Positions 1 through 8,011 of a stretch of DNA of 52,308 bases are shown here, in pieces. The notes under the pieces are model-generated. The model worked only from the letters and a program-made list of their open reading frames with translations, searched no databases and was not told the DNA's origin. The translations under genes were made by a program, and so were the position numbers. The stretch comes from CAZTII01 sp964613305 (GTDB taxonomy: Bacteria > Bacillota_I > Bacilli_A > Erysipelotrichales > Erysipelotrichaceae), in the NCBI GenBank assembly GCA_964613305.1, contig CAZTII010000005.1, positions 1 through 52,308 of the forward strand. The letters run 5' to 3'. The stretch's first letter is position 1, and every line of letters begins with the position of its first letter.

Positions 1-28
1 GTGAAACAAGCTCGTTGCCAATTCCTTA

Positions 29-54
29 GGATATCTCTACGATATCCTTTTTTT
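29..54 (+). terminator. Intrinsic terminator of the gene before the window
   Basis: A perfect 7-bp stem (GGATATC, loop TCTAC, GATATCC) is followed by seven T. In frame 3 the window opens with nine codons ending in TAG at 27-29. An upstream gene could therefore end there and be terminated here, but too little of it is visible to name. The t6A operon would then start after this hairpin or from weak read-through; no clear promoter is seen between 55 and 77. Confidence 0.75.
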
Positions 55-77
55 GATTTTAGGAAAACGGAGGTTCT

Positions 78-548
78 ATGCAATTAAAATCGAAGAGTGC
101 TAGCGATACAAAAGAAATCGGTCGTATTTTAGGGTCTTTAGCTCGTCCTGGAATGGTTTTTACAATGAAGGGCAACTTAGGTAGTGGTAAGACAACAATG
201 GCTCAAGGTATCGCTAAAGGGCTTGGTATTACTAAGACTGTAAGTAGTCCTACTTTTACTATCTTAAAGGTTTATCATGGTCGTTTAGATTTATTTCATA
301 TTGATGCTTATCGTTTAGAAAACTTACATCAAGATATAGGGTTAGAAGAATGTATTTTATCGGATGGTTTATGTATTATTGAATGGTCTGAATTTATTCA
401 AGAACTTGTTGGTGATTCTTATTTAGCGATAACAATTGAAACCGATGACGATGAAATTAATCGTACTATTACTTTTGAAGCTAAAGGACATCAATACGAA
501 CAATTACTAGAGGAGTTTAAACATGTTGACACTATGTATGGATACTAG
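78..548 (+). CDS. tsaE: TsaE, tRNA t6A-modification ATPase
   Basis: TsaE is the small P-loop ATPase that works with TsaB and TsaD to put the threonylcarbamoyl group on A37 of tRNAs reading ANN codons. The 156-residue length is normal for the family. The Walker A motif GNLGSGKT is at about residues 32-39, followed by the family-typical SSPTFTILKVY and HIDAYRL segments, and IIEWSE near residue 110. ACGGAGG lies just before the ATG at 78. It is the first gene of a tightly overlapping set: the last 26 bases overlap tsaB. The order tsaE-tsaB-rimI-tsaD is the same as ydiB-ydiC-ydiD-ydiE of Bacillus, which supports the assignment. Confidence 0.96.
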   Translation: MQLKSKSASDTKEIGRILGSLARPGMVFTMKGNLGSGKTTMAQGIAKGLGITKTVSSPTFTILKVYHGRLDLFHIDAYRLENLHQDIGLEECILSDGLCIIEWSEFIQELVGDSYLAITIETDDDEINRTITFEAKGHQYEQLLEEFKHVDTMYGY

Positions 549-1134
549 TCATCGCTACTTAACGTGTGCGTTGATTGAAAATAATGAATTAGTAGACTCA
601 ATTGAAATGGAATGTCCACGTCAACAATCGGAGTTTATTTTAGTGACGATTGATAATTTATTCAAGAAAGCCAATCGAAAAAAAGAAGATTTAAAAGCTT
701 GTTGTATTACAAAAGGTCCAGGTAGTTATACTGGAATTCGTATTGCGATGACAATTGCTAAAGTAATTTGTTCAACGAAAAATTTACCTTGTTATACTAT
801 TTCTACGATGGATTGGTTAAAAGGGAATGAACCTACTTGTTCGATTGTTCTAGACGCCAAAGGTGGACGTTGTTATTTCGCGCGATATGTTAATAATGAG
901 ATAGTCGTAAAAAGAGAGTTAACGACAGTTAATGAAATAGAGTCACTAGTAAGTAATGATCTTATTATTGGTGATGGAAATTTACTTGGGAAAGAAGACA
1001 ATTTTCAAAGTCTTGCCCAAAAATTTGTTCAATGTATCGGTATATGGGAAAAAGTCGAAAATATTCATTTGTTAACCCCAGATTATTATCAAAATCAGAA
1101 TAATAACTACAATTATGATACGTCAAGCAACTAG
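523..1134 (+). CDS. tsaB: TsaB, tRNA t6A-modification scaffold protein
   Basis: TsaB is an ASKHA-fold paralogue of TsaD that has lost catalysis and acts as a dimerisation platform for TsaD and TsaE in t6A synthesis. The N-terminus (LTLCMDTSHRYLTCALIE) is the usual first beta hairpin. The segment KGPGSYTGIRIAM at about residues 66-78 is the family hallmark. At 203 residues it is slightly shorter than many homologues (about 220-230). It overlaps tsaE by 26 bases upstream and rimI by 20 bases downstream, so the genes are probably translationally coupled. GAGG lies about ten bases before the ATG at 523, inside tsaE. Confidence 0.94.
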   Translation: MLTLCMDTSHRYLTCALIENNELVDSIEMECPRQQSEFILVTIDNLFKKANRKKEDLKACCITKGPGSYTGIRIAMTIAKVICSTKNLPCYTISTMDWLKGNEPTCSIVLDAKGGRCYFARYVNNEIVVKRELTTVNEIESLVSNDLIIGDGNLLGKEDNFQSLAQKFVQCIGIWEKVENIHLLTPDYYQNQNNNYNYDTSSN

Positions 1135-1555
1135 AGAAGATAGTGATTTAATTGTTTCAATTGAACAACAATGTTTTTTTGATCCATGGCCAAAAGATGC
1201 AATTATTAATGAAATCGAAGACAATGAATTTGCCCATACGTTTGTCTACGAAGAAAATAATACTGTTATCGGCTTTATTATTTATTGGATACTATTTGAT
1301 ACAGCACAAATCATTAATATTGCTTTTAAAAAGGAATGTCAAAAAAGAGGGTTAGGAACTGAGTTATTACAGTTTTCTTTAAATAACATGAAAGAAGCAA
1401 ATGTGGAATTTGTTTCCTTGGAAGTTCGTGTTAGTAATTTACAAGCGATTGGTTGTTATGAAAAATTAGGATTTTCGATTGTAGCGACAAGAGAAAATTA
1501 TTATTCAGATAACAACGAAGATGCTTACTTGATGGTGAAAGGATTAGGTGAATAA
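1115..1555 (+). CDS. rimI: RimI-like N-acetyltransferase
   Basis: This is a GNAT-fold acetyltransferase of the RimI group, which uses acetyl-CoA to acetylate the N-terminal alanine of ribosomal protein S18 in Escherichia coli. The 146 residues start with IRQATREDSDLIVSIEQQCF, a typical GNAT first strand and helix. The acetyl-CoA loop is CQKRGLGTELL (about residues 73-83), and the C-terminal LQAIGCYEKLGF is the RimI/GNAT motif B. It overlaps tsaB by 20 bases. Its last bases carry the ribosome-binding site of tsaD. Position between tsaB and tsaD is conserved in Firmicutes. The physiological substrate here is inferred from the family and could be a different protein. Confidence 0.9.
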   Translation: MIRQATREDSDLIVSIEQQCFFDPWPKDAIINEIEDNEFAHTFVYEENNTVIGFIIYWILFDTAQIINIAFKKECQKRGLGTELLQFSLNNMKEANVEFVSLEVRVSNLQAIGCYEKLGFSIVATRENYYSDNNEDAYLMVKGLGE

Positions 1556-1556
1556 A

Positions 1557-2564
1557 ATGGATCAAATAATACTTGCGATTGAATCTAGTTGTGATGAAAC
1601 AGCTTGTGCAGTAGTAAAAAATGGTAATCAAATTTTATCGAACATTGTTTCATCACAAATCAATGTCCATAGTCAATTTGGTGGTGTTATACCTGAAGTA
1701 GCTTCACGTATTCACATTGAAAATATTTCCCTAGTAATTACTCAAGCTTTACAACAAGCTTCTGTTACAATGGATGATATTGATGCGATTGGTTTTACTC
1801 AAGGACCTGGTTTAATTGGTTCGCTTCATGTTGGTGTTCAAGCAGCTAAAACATTAGCTTGGCTTTATGATAAACCACTTGTTCCTATTCATCATATTAT
1901 CGGGCATATTTACGCTAATTCTTTTATTGACCATTTAGAATTTCCGCTATTAGCGCTTGTTGTATCTGGTGGTCATACTGAGCTTGTAATGATGAAAGAT
2001 GATTGGTCATTTGATGTTGTTGGTACAACTCAAGATGATGCGATTGGCGAAGCATACGATAAAGTGGCACGTGTTTTAGGACTTCCATATCCTGGTGGAC
2101 CAGCAATTGATAAATTGGCAAAACAAGGGAAAGAACATTATAAATTACCAACACCAAAAACAGAAAATCCATTAGACTTTTCTTTTTCGGGTTTAAAATC
2201 AGCGGTGTTACAATTGATTGCTCGTGAAAAAAAGGCTGGAAATGACATTGTTGCGGCTGATGTTGCCTATGCTTTTCAAGAAACAGCATTAGATATGATT
2301 ATTAATAAAACACTAAAAGCGATTGAACTGTATAAACCAAAACATTTAGTGTTGGGTGGTGGTGTTGCCGCTAATTCTAGATTACGTGAAAGATTAATTA
2401 AATTAAGTGAAAATCCTGATTTTGTACGATGCACGATTCCACCATTATGGTGCTGTACTGATAATGCGGCAATGATTGGATGTGCTGCATCTGTTGCATA
2501 CAAGAGAAATTTAGTGTGTGATTTAACATGTAGTGCAAATCCTTGTAAAGAAATGGATAGTTAA
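1557..2564 (+). CDS. tsaD: TsaD, tRNA N6-threonylcarbamoyladenosine transferase
   Basis: TsaD transfers the threonylcarbamoyl group from its AMP derivative to A37 of tRNA. The N-terminus ILAIESSCDETACAVVKNG is diagnostic. The metal-binding histidines are in HHIIGH (about residues 112-117), followed by the phosphate-binding VVSGGHTELV, and LGGGVAANSRLRERL with TDNAAMIG near the C-terminus. I start at ATG 1557, giving 335 residues, because AGGTG at 1546-1550 is well spaced for it. An in-frame GTG at 1548 is possible but lies on that site. The gene begins just after the rimI stop (1553-1555). It is the last gene of the t6A set; rex follows with its own promoter. Confidence 0.96.
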   Translation: MDQIILAIESSCDETACAVVKNGNQILSNIVSSQINVHSQFGGVIPEVASRIHIENISLVITQALQQASVTMDDIDAIGFTQGPGLIGSLHVGVQAAKTLAWLYDKPLVPIHHIIGHIYANSFIDHLEFPLLALVVSGGHTELVMMKDDWSFDVVGTTQDDAIGEAYDKVARVLGLPYPGGPAIDKLAKQGKEHYKLPTPKTENPLDFSFSGLKSAVLQLIAREKKAGNDIVAADVAYAFQETALDMIINKTLKAIELYKPKHLVLGGGVAANSRLRERLIKLSENPDFVRCTIPPLWCCTDNAAMIGCAASVAYKRNLVCDLTCSANPCKEMDS

Positions 2565-2577
2565 ATTCAACCAAAAC

Positions 2578-2605
2578 TTCACAAACGCTAAAGATGTGTT
2601 ATAAT
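2578..2605 (+). promoter_or_regulatory. Promoter of rex
   Basis: A -35 box TTCACA (2578-2583), a 16-base spacer and a consensus -10 TATAAT (2600-2605) with an extended TG at 2597-2598. Initiation would fall near 2611-2613, so the mRNA would carry only about a dozen bases, including GGTGGTGA, before the start codon at 2624. TTCACAA here is one half of the known Rex operator pattern, but no second half-site is visible, so autoregulation is not supported by sequence alone. Confidence 0.75.
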
Positions 2606-2623
2606 ACTATCGGTGGTGATAAA

Positions 2624-3247
2624 ATGATCAATAATAAGCAAGTTTCAAAAGCTACTTTACAACGATTTCCAATCTATTTAAAGGCATTAAGAAAACTTAA
2701 GGCTGAAGGCTATGAAAGTATTATGTCTGAAGAATTAGCATCCATTATTTCTATCAAATCGACTACCATTCGCCGCGACTTCTCTTTTATTGGAAGTTTA
2801 GGTAAACAAGGATATGGATATAGCGTAGATTACTTAATAGAAACGTTTAGTGCTGAGTTAGGACTAGGTTTTGATGAAAAAATCATCTTAATTGGGGTGG
2901 GAAATCTTGGAAAAGCATTGTTAAATTATAACAAATGGAATAATGTAGTAGGAGAGATTGTTTGTGCCTTTGACTTACAACCGGAGAATGTAAATAATAC
3001 TTGTGTTCCAGTTTATCACTTAAATGATTTTAAAGATAAATTACCTGATGGATGTCGTATTGCTATATTGTGTATTTCTAAAGATATTCAGCATACGGTC
3101 GATTTTATTATAGAACATGGTATAGTAGGAATTGTTGATTTTACTCATGAACACTTCACAGTTCCTAAGGGTATTGTAGTGAAACCAGTAGATGTAGTTT
3201 CTAGTATACAAGAATTAGTTTATGAAACAAATGCATTAAAAAAATAA
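2624..3247 (+). CDS. rex: Rex, redox-sensing transcriptional repressor
   Basis: Rex represses fermentation and respiration genes when NADH is low and releases DNA when NADH rises. The N-terminal winged helix spans about residues 1-75 (SKATLQRFPIYLKALRKL, then IKSTTIRRDFSFIGSLGKQG, the recognition region). The Rossmann domain follows with the dinucleotide loop GVGNLGKAL from about residue 91. I choose ATG 2624 (207 residues) because the in-frame ATG at 2594 lies inside the promoter, upstream of the expected transcription start, whereas GGTGGTGA at 2612-2619 is well placed for 2624. Fermentation genes would be likely targets; none in this window has a convincing Rex site. Confidence 0.95.
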   Translation: MINNKQVSKATLQRFPIYLKALRKLKAEGYESIMSEELASIISIKSTTIRRDFSFIGSLGKQGYGYSVDYLIETFSAELGLGFDEKIILIGVGNLGKALLNYNKWNNVVGEIVCAFDLQPENVNNTCVPVYHLNDFKDKLPDGCRIAILCISKDIQHTVDFIIEHGIVGIVDFTHEHFTVPKGIVVKPVDVVSSIQELVYETNALKK

Positions 3248-3248
3248 C

Positions 3249-3453
3249 GAAGATGAAAGAGCATTCTATTGTACTATCATAGAGAACTCAGGATGGTGGA
3301 AGCTGAGTATAGAACATAGTGTCATGTAACACTTTCGGAGTTGGATTGGAGAATATAGTAGACAATCCCGTTGGCTGCGTTATAGCTTGAGGCACACTAT
3401 GTGCGAAATAGGATGGTACCACGTTAAGACGTTCCTTGTAGGGGCGTTTTTAT
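3249..3453 (+). promoter_or_regulatory. T-box riboswitch controlling asnS
   Basis: This leader senses uncharged tRNA-Asn and opens asnS transcription when charging is low. The conserved T-box bulge AGGATGGTACCACG is at 3410-3423. The terminator is ACGTTCC (3429-3435), loop TTGTA, GGGGCGT (3441-3447) and a T run. Stem I has a CTCA/TGAG apical helix around GGATGGTGGAAGC, and a longer helix of CTAT-T-GT-A-CTAT against ATAG-A-AC-ATAG. An Asn codon AAC occurs at 3313-3315, within that helix, and at 3328-3330 below it. The second is the better specifier because it lies in a loop above a GAAAG/CTTTC helix, as in the ileS leader. The downstream gene matches the specifier. Confidence 0.92.
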
Positions 3454-3473
3454 ATTTTAAGGAGGATAAAAGA

Positions 3474-4856
3474 ATGTTAACATTTATGACAGTACGAGAA
3501 TTATACGAACTTACGCAGTACAAAGCAGTGATGGCGATTGATCAAGTAGAATATGTCCAACTACAAGGATGGATTCGTACTAACCGTGATAATGGTTCGG
3601 TTGGTTTTATTGAACTAAATGATGGTACGTATTTTAGAAGTTGTCAATTAGTGTATACAAAAGAATGTAGTCAATTTTCAGAGATTTGTAAATATTTAAC
3701 TGGTACAGCAATTACTGTTACTGGTAAATTTATTCTTACCCCAGATGCCAAACAACCTTTTGAAATTAGTGTAACGGAAATTGTTTTAGAAGGTGCTTGT
3801 CAAAATGACTATCCTTTACAAAAGAAACGTCATAGTTTTGAGTACTTACGTGAAATTGGTCACTTACGTCCTCGTTCTAATACATTTAATGCGGTATTTA
3901 GAGTTCGTTCTGTATTATCGATGGCGATTCATGAATTTTTTCAAAACCAAGGATTTGTGTATGTTCACGCTCCAATTATTACTGGTAATGATGCGGAAGG
4001 TGCTGGTGAAGTATTTACCGTTACAACGAGAAAAGATGATCACTATGAAGAAGATTTCTTTGGTAAAAAAGCTAGTTTAACCGTTTCTGGTCAACTTCAA
4101 GCGGAAGCTTTTGCTTTAGCTTTTAGAGATGTGTATACCTTTGGACCTACTTTCCGTGCTGAAAATTCAAACACAACAACCCATGCGAGTGAATTTTGGA
4201 TGATTGAGCCAGAAATCGCTTTTGCGGATTTACAAGATGATATGGATTTAATTGAAGATATGGTGAAATCTTGTATTGAGTATGTATTAGATAATTGTCC
4301 TGAAGAGATGAAATTCTTTAATGAATTTATTGATAAAACATTGTTAGAACGTTTAAATGTGATTGTTAATAGTCAATTTGAACGAATGACGTATACGAAA
4401 GCAATTGATCATTTATTAGCTGCGGATGTAAAATTTGAACATCCTGTTTCTTGGGGAATGGATTTAAATACGGAACATGAACGTTATATTTGTGAACAAG
4501 TTGTAAAGGGTCCAGTATTTTTAACTGATTATCCAAAAGATATTAAGGCATTTTATATGCGTTTAAACGATGATGGAAAAACAGTTGCAGCATGTGACCT
4601 ATTAGTTCCTCATATTGGTGAATTAGTTGGTGGTTCGCAACGTGAAGAGCGTTTAGAGGTTCTTCAAGCACGTATGAAAGAAATGGGTGTTGAAGAAGAA
4701 GGCTTACAATGGTATTTAGATTTACGTCGCTATGGTGGCTGTAAACACGCTGGATTTGGGCTTGGTTTTGAACGTTTTATTATGTACATTACTGGTATTC
4801 AAAACATTCGTGACGTTGTACCATTTGCTAGAACTCCTAGAAATTTATTGTTTTAA
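3474..4856 (+). CDS. asnS: Asparaginyl-tRNA synthetase
   Basis: A class IIb aminoacyl-tRNA synthetase that charges tRNA-Asn with asparagine in the cytoplasm. From ATG 3474 (AAGGAGG at 3458-3464) it is 460 residues, normal for AsnRS. The N-terminal OB-fold anticodon-binding domain covers about residues 15-115 (LQGWIRTNRDNGSVGFIELNDG). Motif 2 is FGPTFRAENSNTTTHASEF and motif 3 is GFGLGFERFIMYITG. The ending RDVVPFARTPRNLLF is characteristic of AsnRS and separates it from AspRS. Longer in-frame starts at 3387 lie within the T-box leader and are rejected. A direct AsnRS implies that Asn-tRNA need not come only from transamidation. Confidence 0.97.
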   Translation: MLTFMTVRELYELTQYKAVMAIDQVEYVQLQGWIRTNRDNGSVGFIELNDGTYFRSCQLVYTKECSQFSEICKYLTGTAITVTGKFILTPDAKQPFEISVTEIVLEGACQNDYPLQKKRHSFEYLREIGHLRPRSNTFNAVFRVRSVLSMAIHEFFQNQGFVYVHAPIITGNDAEGAGEVFTVTTRKDDHYEEDFFGKKASLTVSGQLQAEAFALAFRDVYTFGPTFRAENSNTTTHASEFWMIEPEIAFADLQDDMDLIEDMVKSCIEYVLDNCPEEMKFFNEFIDKTLLERLNVIVNSQFERMTYTKAIDHLLAADVKFEHPVSWGMDLNTEHERYICEQVVKGPVFLTDYPKDIKAFYMRLNDDGKTVAACDLLVPHIGELVGGSQREERLEVLQARMKEMGVEEEGLQWYLDLRRYGGCKHAGFGLGFERFIMYITGIQNIRDVVPFARTPRNLLF

Positions 4857-4861
4857 TCACT

Positions 4862-6703
4862 ATGCTTTATCAAATAAATAAAGGTTGTAAATCATATGGG
4901 GCACAAGATGTTCTTATCGATATACAATTTGAAATTAAAAACTCCGAAAAAATAGCAATTGTTGGTAGAAATGGTTGTGGTAAATCTACTCTTTTAAAGT
5001 GCATTTGTGGTGAAATTGATTTTGATAGAGGGACTGTTCATAAAATAAATGGTTTGAGCATTGGCTATTTATCACAACATATTTTTTCTGATGAACAAAT
5101 GACAGCATTAGATGCATTAAAAGAAGCATTTTTACCATTATTACTGTTGAAAGAACAGTTGGATGAGGCAGCTTTAGCACTTAATCATGATAGTAGTGAA
5201 AAACAATTAAGTAACTACGGAAAGCTTCAAGAACGGTTTGAGATGCTTGGTGGTTATCATATGGATACGGAGTTATTAACGGTTACTAGTCAGTTTGGTT
5301 TTAAAGCAGAGGACTTACAACGTACGATTTCTACCTTTTCAGGTGGTGAGCGAACGCGTCTTGCGTTTTCAAAGTTATTGTTGAGTAAACCAGATATTTT
5401 ATTGTTGGATGAACCGACGAATCATTTAGATATTGATACGATTGAGTGGCTTGAAGGCTATTTAAAATATTATCCTAAGGCAGTTGTGATTGTTAGTCAT
5501 GATCGAATGTTTATTGATGATATTGCTGATGAAATATATGAAATTGAATATGGTTATGGTAAGAAATATGTTGGCAATTATTCTTCGTTTGTTGTACAAA
5601 AGAAAAATGATATTGAACGACAAAATCAAGCGTATGCTAACCAACAAAAAGAAATTCAACGTATTTCTGCGCAAATTGAAAAATTTCGCTATAAAAAGAA
5701 TAAAGCAGCTTTTGCCCAATCAAAAATTAAATATCTCGATCGTTTAGAACGTGTTGAAAAAGCGGATCAAAGTGATGATAAAGCGATGAATGCCAATTTT
5801 ACAGTTGGTAAAATTGGTGGTAAAAATGTATTGCAAATGGAACATTTAGTTGTTGGTTATGATAAACCGTTATTTTCACTCAATATGACCATTCATCGCG
5901 GTGATCGACTGGCGATTAATGGTCCTAACGGTTGTGGTAAATCAACATTACTTAAAACGATTATGGAAATGGTTAAACCATTGTCTGGTCATTTTATGTT
6001 TGGTCATCAAATTGACATTGCTTATTTTGATCAACAACTCGCACAATTGGATAGTGATAAAACAGTACTTGAAGAATTGTGGGATGAATATCCTGAATTA
6101 GAACACACTCAAATTCGTCGTGTTTTAGGTCGATTTCTATTTACTGCGGATGAAGTGTTTAAAACAGTGGATGTGCTAAGTGGTGGGGAAAAAGTACGGT
6201 TGGCCTTGGCTAAATTGATGCTTAAAAAAGGTAATTTTCTAGTTCTTGATGAGCCGACTAATCACTTAGATATTGTAGGTAAAGAAGCACTAGAAGATGC
6301 ATTACAAGATTATGAAGGAACAATATTGTTTGTTTCTCACGACCGTTATTTTATAAAGAAAATAGCTACTTCAGCAATTATGGTTCGTGATGGAGTTGCC
6401 TCGATTTGTCCTTATGGATTAACAGAAGAAGTGGTAGTTAAGAAAGTTGAAACGGTTAAAAAGGAAAAACCAGTTAAAGAAGTTAATGTTTCTAAAAGTA
6501 TTAAAAAGATTGAAAGTGAACTTGAAACTTTAGAAAATGAAGTAGAAGTATTAAAACAACGTCGTTTTGATGATGAATATATTTATGATTTTGTTAAAAT
6601 GAATGAACTTGATCGTACAATTGAGGAAATGGAAGATGAAATTGAATCATTAGTTAGTAAGTGGGAACAATTAAGCTACCTTTCTGAAAAAAATATTGTA
6701 TAA
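4862..6703 (+). CDS. ABC-F family ATPase (YdiF-like)
   Basis: ABC-F proteins are soluble, two-domain ATPases that act on the ribosome as translation factors or, in some branches, in antibiotic resistance. The 613 residues contain two complete cassettes: Walker A GRNGCGKST (35-43) with FSGGERTRLAFSK and LLLDEPTNHLD, then Walker A GPNGCGKS (354-361) with LSGGEKVRLALAK and LVLDEPTNHLD. A charged linker of about 80 residues joins them (QKEIQRISAQIEKFRYKKN). The C-terminal 80 residues form a predicted coiled coil. There are no membrane segments. It starts five bases after asnS without a good ribosome-binding site. The equivalent Bacillus position holds ydiF, so a housekeeping translation role is more likely than resistance. 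Confidence 0.93.
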   Translation: MLYQINKGCKSYGAQDVLIDIQFEIKNSEKIAIVGRNGCGKSTLLKCICGEIDFDRGTVHKINGLSIGYLSQHIFSDEQMTALDALKEAFLPLLLLKEQLDEAALALNHDSSEKQLSNYGKLQERFEMLGGYHMDTELLTVTSQFGFKAEDLQRTISTFSGGERTRLAFSKLLLSKPDILLLDEPTNHLDIDTIEWLEGYLKYYPKAVVIVSHDRMFIDDIADEIYEIEYGYGKKYVGNYSSFVVQKKNDIERQNQAYANQQKEIQRISAQIEKFRYKKNKAAFAQSKIKYLDRLERVEKADQSDDKAMNANFTVGKIGGKNVLQMEHLVVGYDKPLFSLNMTIHRGDRLAINGPNGCGKSTLLKTIMEMVKPLSGHFMFGHQIDIAYFDQQLAQLDSDKTVLEELWDEYPELEHTQIRRVLGRFLFTADEVFKTVDVLSGGEKVRLALAKLMLKKGNFLVLDEPTNHLDIVGKEALEDALQDYEGTILFVSHDRYFIKKIATSAIMVRDGVASICPYGLTEEVVVKKVETVKKEKPVKEVNVSKSIKKIESELETLENEVEVLKQRRFDDEYIYDFVKMNELDRTIEEMEDEIESLVSKWEQLSYLSEKNIV

Positions 6704-6729
6704 TGAATAGGAATAGGAGGAATTTTAAT

Positions 6730-7935
6730 ATGGCAAATTGTATAGTAGCACAATCAGGCGGACCTACTTCGGTAATTAACGCAACTGTTGCAGGAGTGGT
6801 CAAGGCAAACCAAATGAACCCAATTTATGATACTGTTTATGGTGGATTAAATGGAATTGAAGGAATTTTACAGGAGAGATTTGTAGATTTAACTCACATG
6901 AGTGAAGAAGAAAATCGTATTCTTCGTCAAACTCCATCAAGTGCACTTGGTTCTTGTCGTTATAAATTAAAAAGAAGCAATATCCAAGATTTTGAAAAAT
7001 TGTTTGAAGTATTAGAAAAATATAATATTGAAACTATGTTCTATACTGGTGGAAATGATTCTATGGATACGGTAGCGGCTTTAAGCCAATATGCAAAAGA
7101 ACATGGCATTACTAAACATCGTTTTGTTGGTTGTCCAAAAACAGTGGATAATGACTTAGTTATTACAGATCATTGTCCAGGTTTTGCAAGTGCAGCGAAA
7201 TTTATCGCTACAACAGCACTTCAAACATGGTTAGATGTGAATGTATATACTCGTCAAGAAGTATTTATTCTTGAAACAATGGGTCGTGATGCTGGATGGC
7301 TTGCGGCTAGTGCTTGTTTAAGTGGTATTGTTGACTTAGTTGTATTGCCTGAAGAAAAATTTGATACAGAATTATTCTTGTCTGAAGTTAGACGTTGTAT
7401 CGCTGAAAAGAACAAATGTTATGTAGTTGTTTCTGAAGGTGTTCGTTACGCTGATGGTACGTATTTAGCAGCTGGTGAAGCTAAAAACGATGGTTTTGGC
7501 CATGCTGTTTTAGGTGGTGCTGGTAATGCGATTAAAAATATTATTTTAGATAACGGTGCTGCAGAACGTTGTAAAGTTCAAGATTTATCAACTGCTCAAC
7601 GTTGTCATGCGACTGAACAATCATTAGTTGACGTTGAAGAAAGTTTCCGTTTAGGAATGAGTGCACATATGCGTTCAGCTGACAAAGCATTTACTGGTAT
7701 GATGGTTGGTGTTAAACGTAAAGATCAAGCTGAATACGATGTTGAATTTATCGCAACTGAAGCTTCAAATGTAGCAAATCACGTGAAACCTTTCCCACTT
7801 GAGTGGGCTCTTGATAACTACCGCGGTATTACTCAAGAAGCATATGATTACTTACGTCCATTAATTGTAGGTGAACCAGCTCTTATTATGAAAGATGGCT
7901 TACCAGCATTTGTTAAACCTTATTACATGCGTTAA
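6730..7935 (+). CDS. pfp: Pyrophosphate-type phosphofructokinase
   Basis: Phosphorylates fructose 6-phosphate to fructose 1,6-bisphosphate in glycolysis. I infer PPi as the phosphoryl donor. The donor loop reads GGNDSMDT with Asp at about residue 110, where ATP enzymes have Gly (GGDGS). The catalytic loop reads PKTVDND with Lys at about residue 137, where ATP enzymes have GTIDND. That Asp/Lys pair is the known signature of PPi dependence. MGRDAGWLA is the substrate-binding motif. ATG 6730 follows AGGAGG at 6715-6720; the in-frame ATG at 6703 overlaps the ABC-F stop and precedes this site, so it is rejected. The protein is 401 residues. TATAAT at 6699-6704 may give it its own promoter. Confidence 0.93.
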   Translation: MANCIVAQSGGPTSVINATVAGVVKANQMNPIYDTVYGGLNGIEGILQERFVDLTHMSEEENRILRQTPSSALGSCRYKLKRSNIQDFEKLFEVLEKYNIETMFYTGGNDSMDTVAALSQYAKEHGITKHRFVGCPKTVDNDLVITDHCPGFASAAKFIATTALQTWLDVNVYTRQEVFILETMGRDAGWLAASACLSGIVDLVVLPEEKFDTELFLSEVRRCIAEKNKCYVVVSEGVRYADGTYLAAGEAKNDGFGHAVLGGAGNAIKNIILDNGAAERCKVQDLSTAQRCHATEQSLVDVEESFRLGMSAHMRSADKAFTGMMVGVKRKDQAEYDVEFIATEASNVANHVKPFPLEWALDNYRGITQEAYDYLRPLIVGEPALIMKDGLPAFVKPYYMR

Positions 7936-7941
7936 TTGAAG

Positions 7942-7970
7942 TACCATAGATAAATCTATGGTATTTTTTT
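7942..7970 (+). terminator. Intrinsic terminator after pfp
   Basis: TACCATAGA (7942-7950), loop TAAA-type, and TCTATGGTA (7955-7963) form a strong AT-rich hairpin followed by seven T. It closes the asnS-ABC-F-pfp unit and insulates the Wadjet operon from it. Confidence 0.9.
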
Positions 7971-7981
7971 ATTGTCATAAA

Positions 7982-7990
7982 TGATATACT
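7982..7990 (+). promoter_or_regulatory. Extended -10 promoter of the jet operon
   Basis: TGATATACT is an extended -10 element (TG at 7982-7983, TATACT at 7985-7990). The expected -35 position falls in the T run of the pfp terminator and has no good hexamer, so the extended TG would carry the weight. Initiation near 7997 gives a leader of about 15 bases containing AAGAGG before the jetA ATG. No operator-like palindrome is seen. Confidence 0.5.
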
Positions 7991-8011
7991 AATACTCTAT
8001 AAGAGGTGTCT

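Noticed and set aside
1924..2289. 121-codon minus-strand frame inside tsaD
   Set aside because: It is a shadow of tsaD with a biased, Gln/His-rich translation and no start signals.
2576..2600. Rex operator in front of rex
   Set aside because: Only one half-site (TTCACAA) is present; the opposite TTGTGAA half is missing at the right spacing.
3387..3473. Longer asnS reading frame upstream of ATG 3474
   Set aside because: It runs through the T-box and terminator of the leader; AAGGAGG fits ATG 3474.
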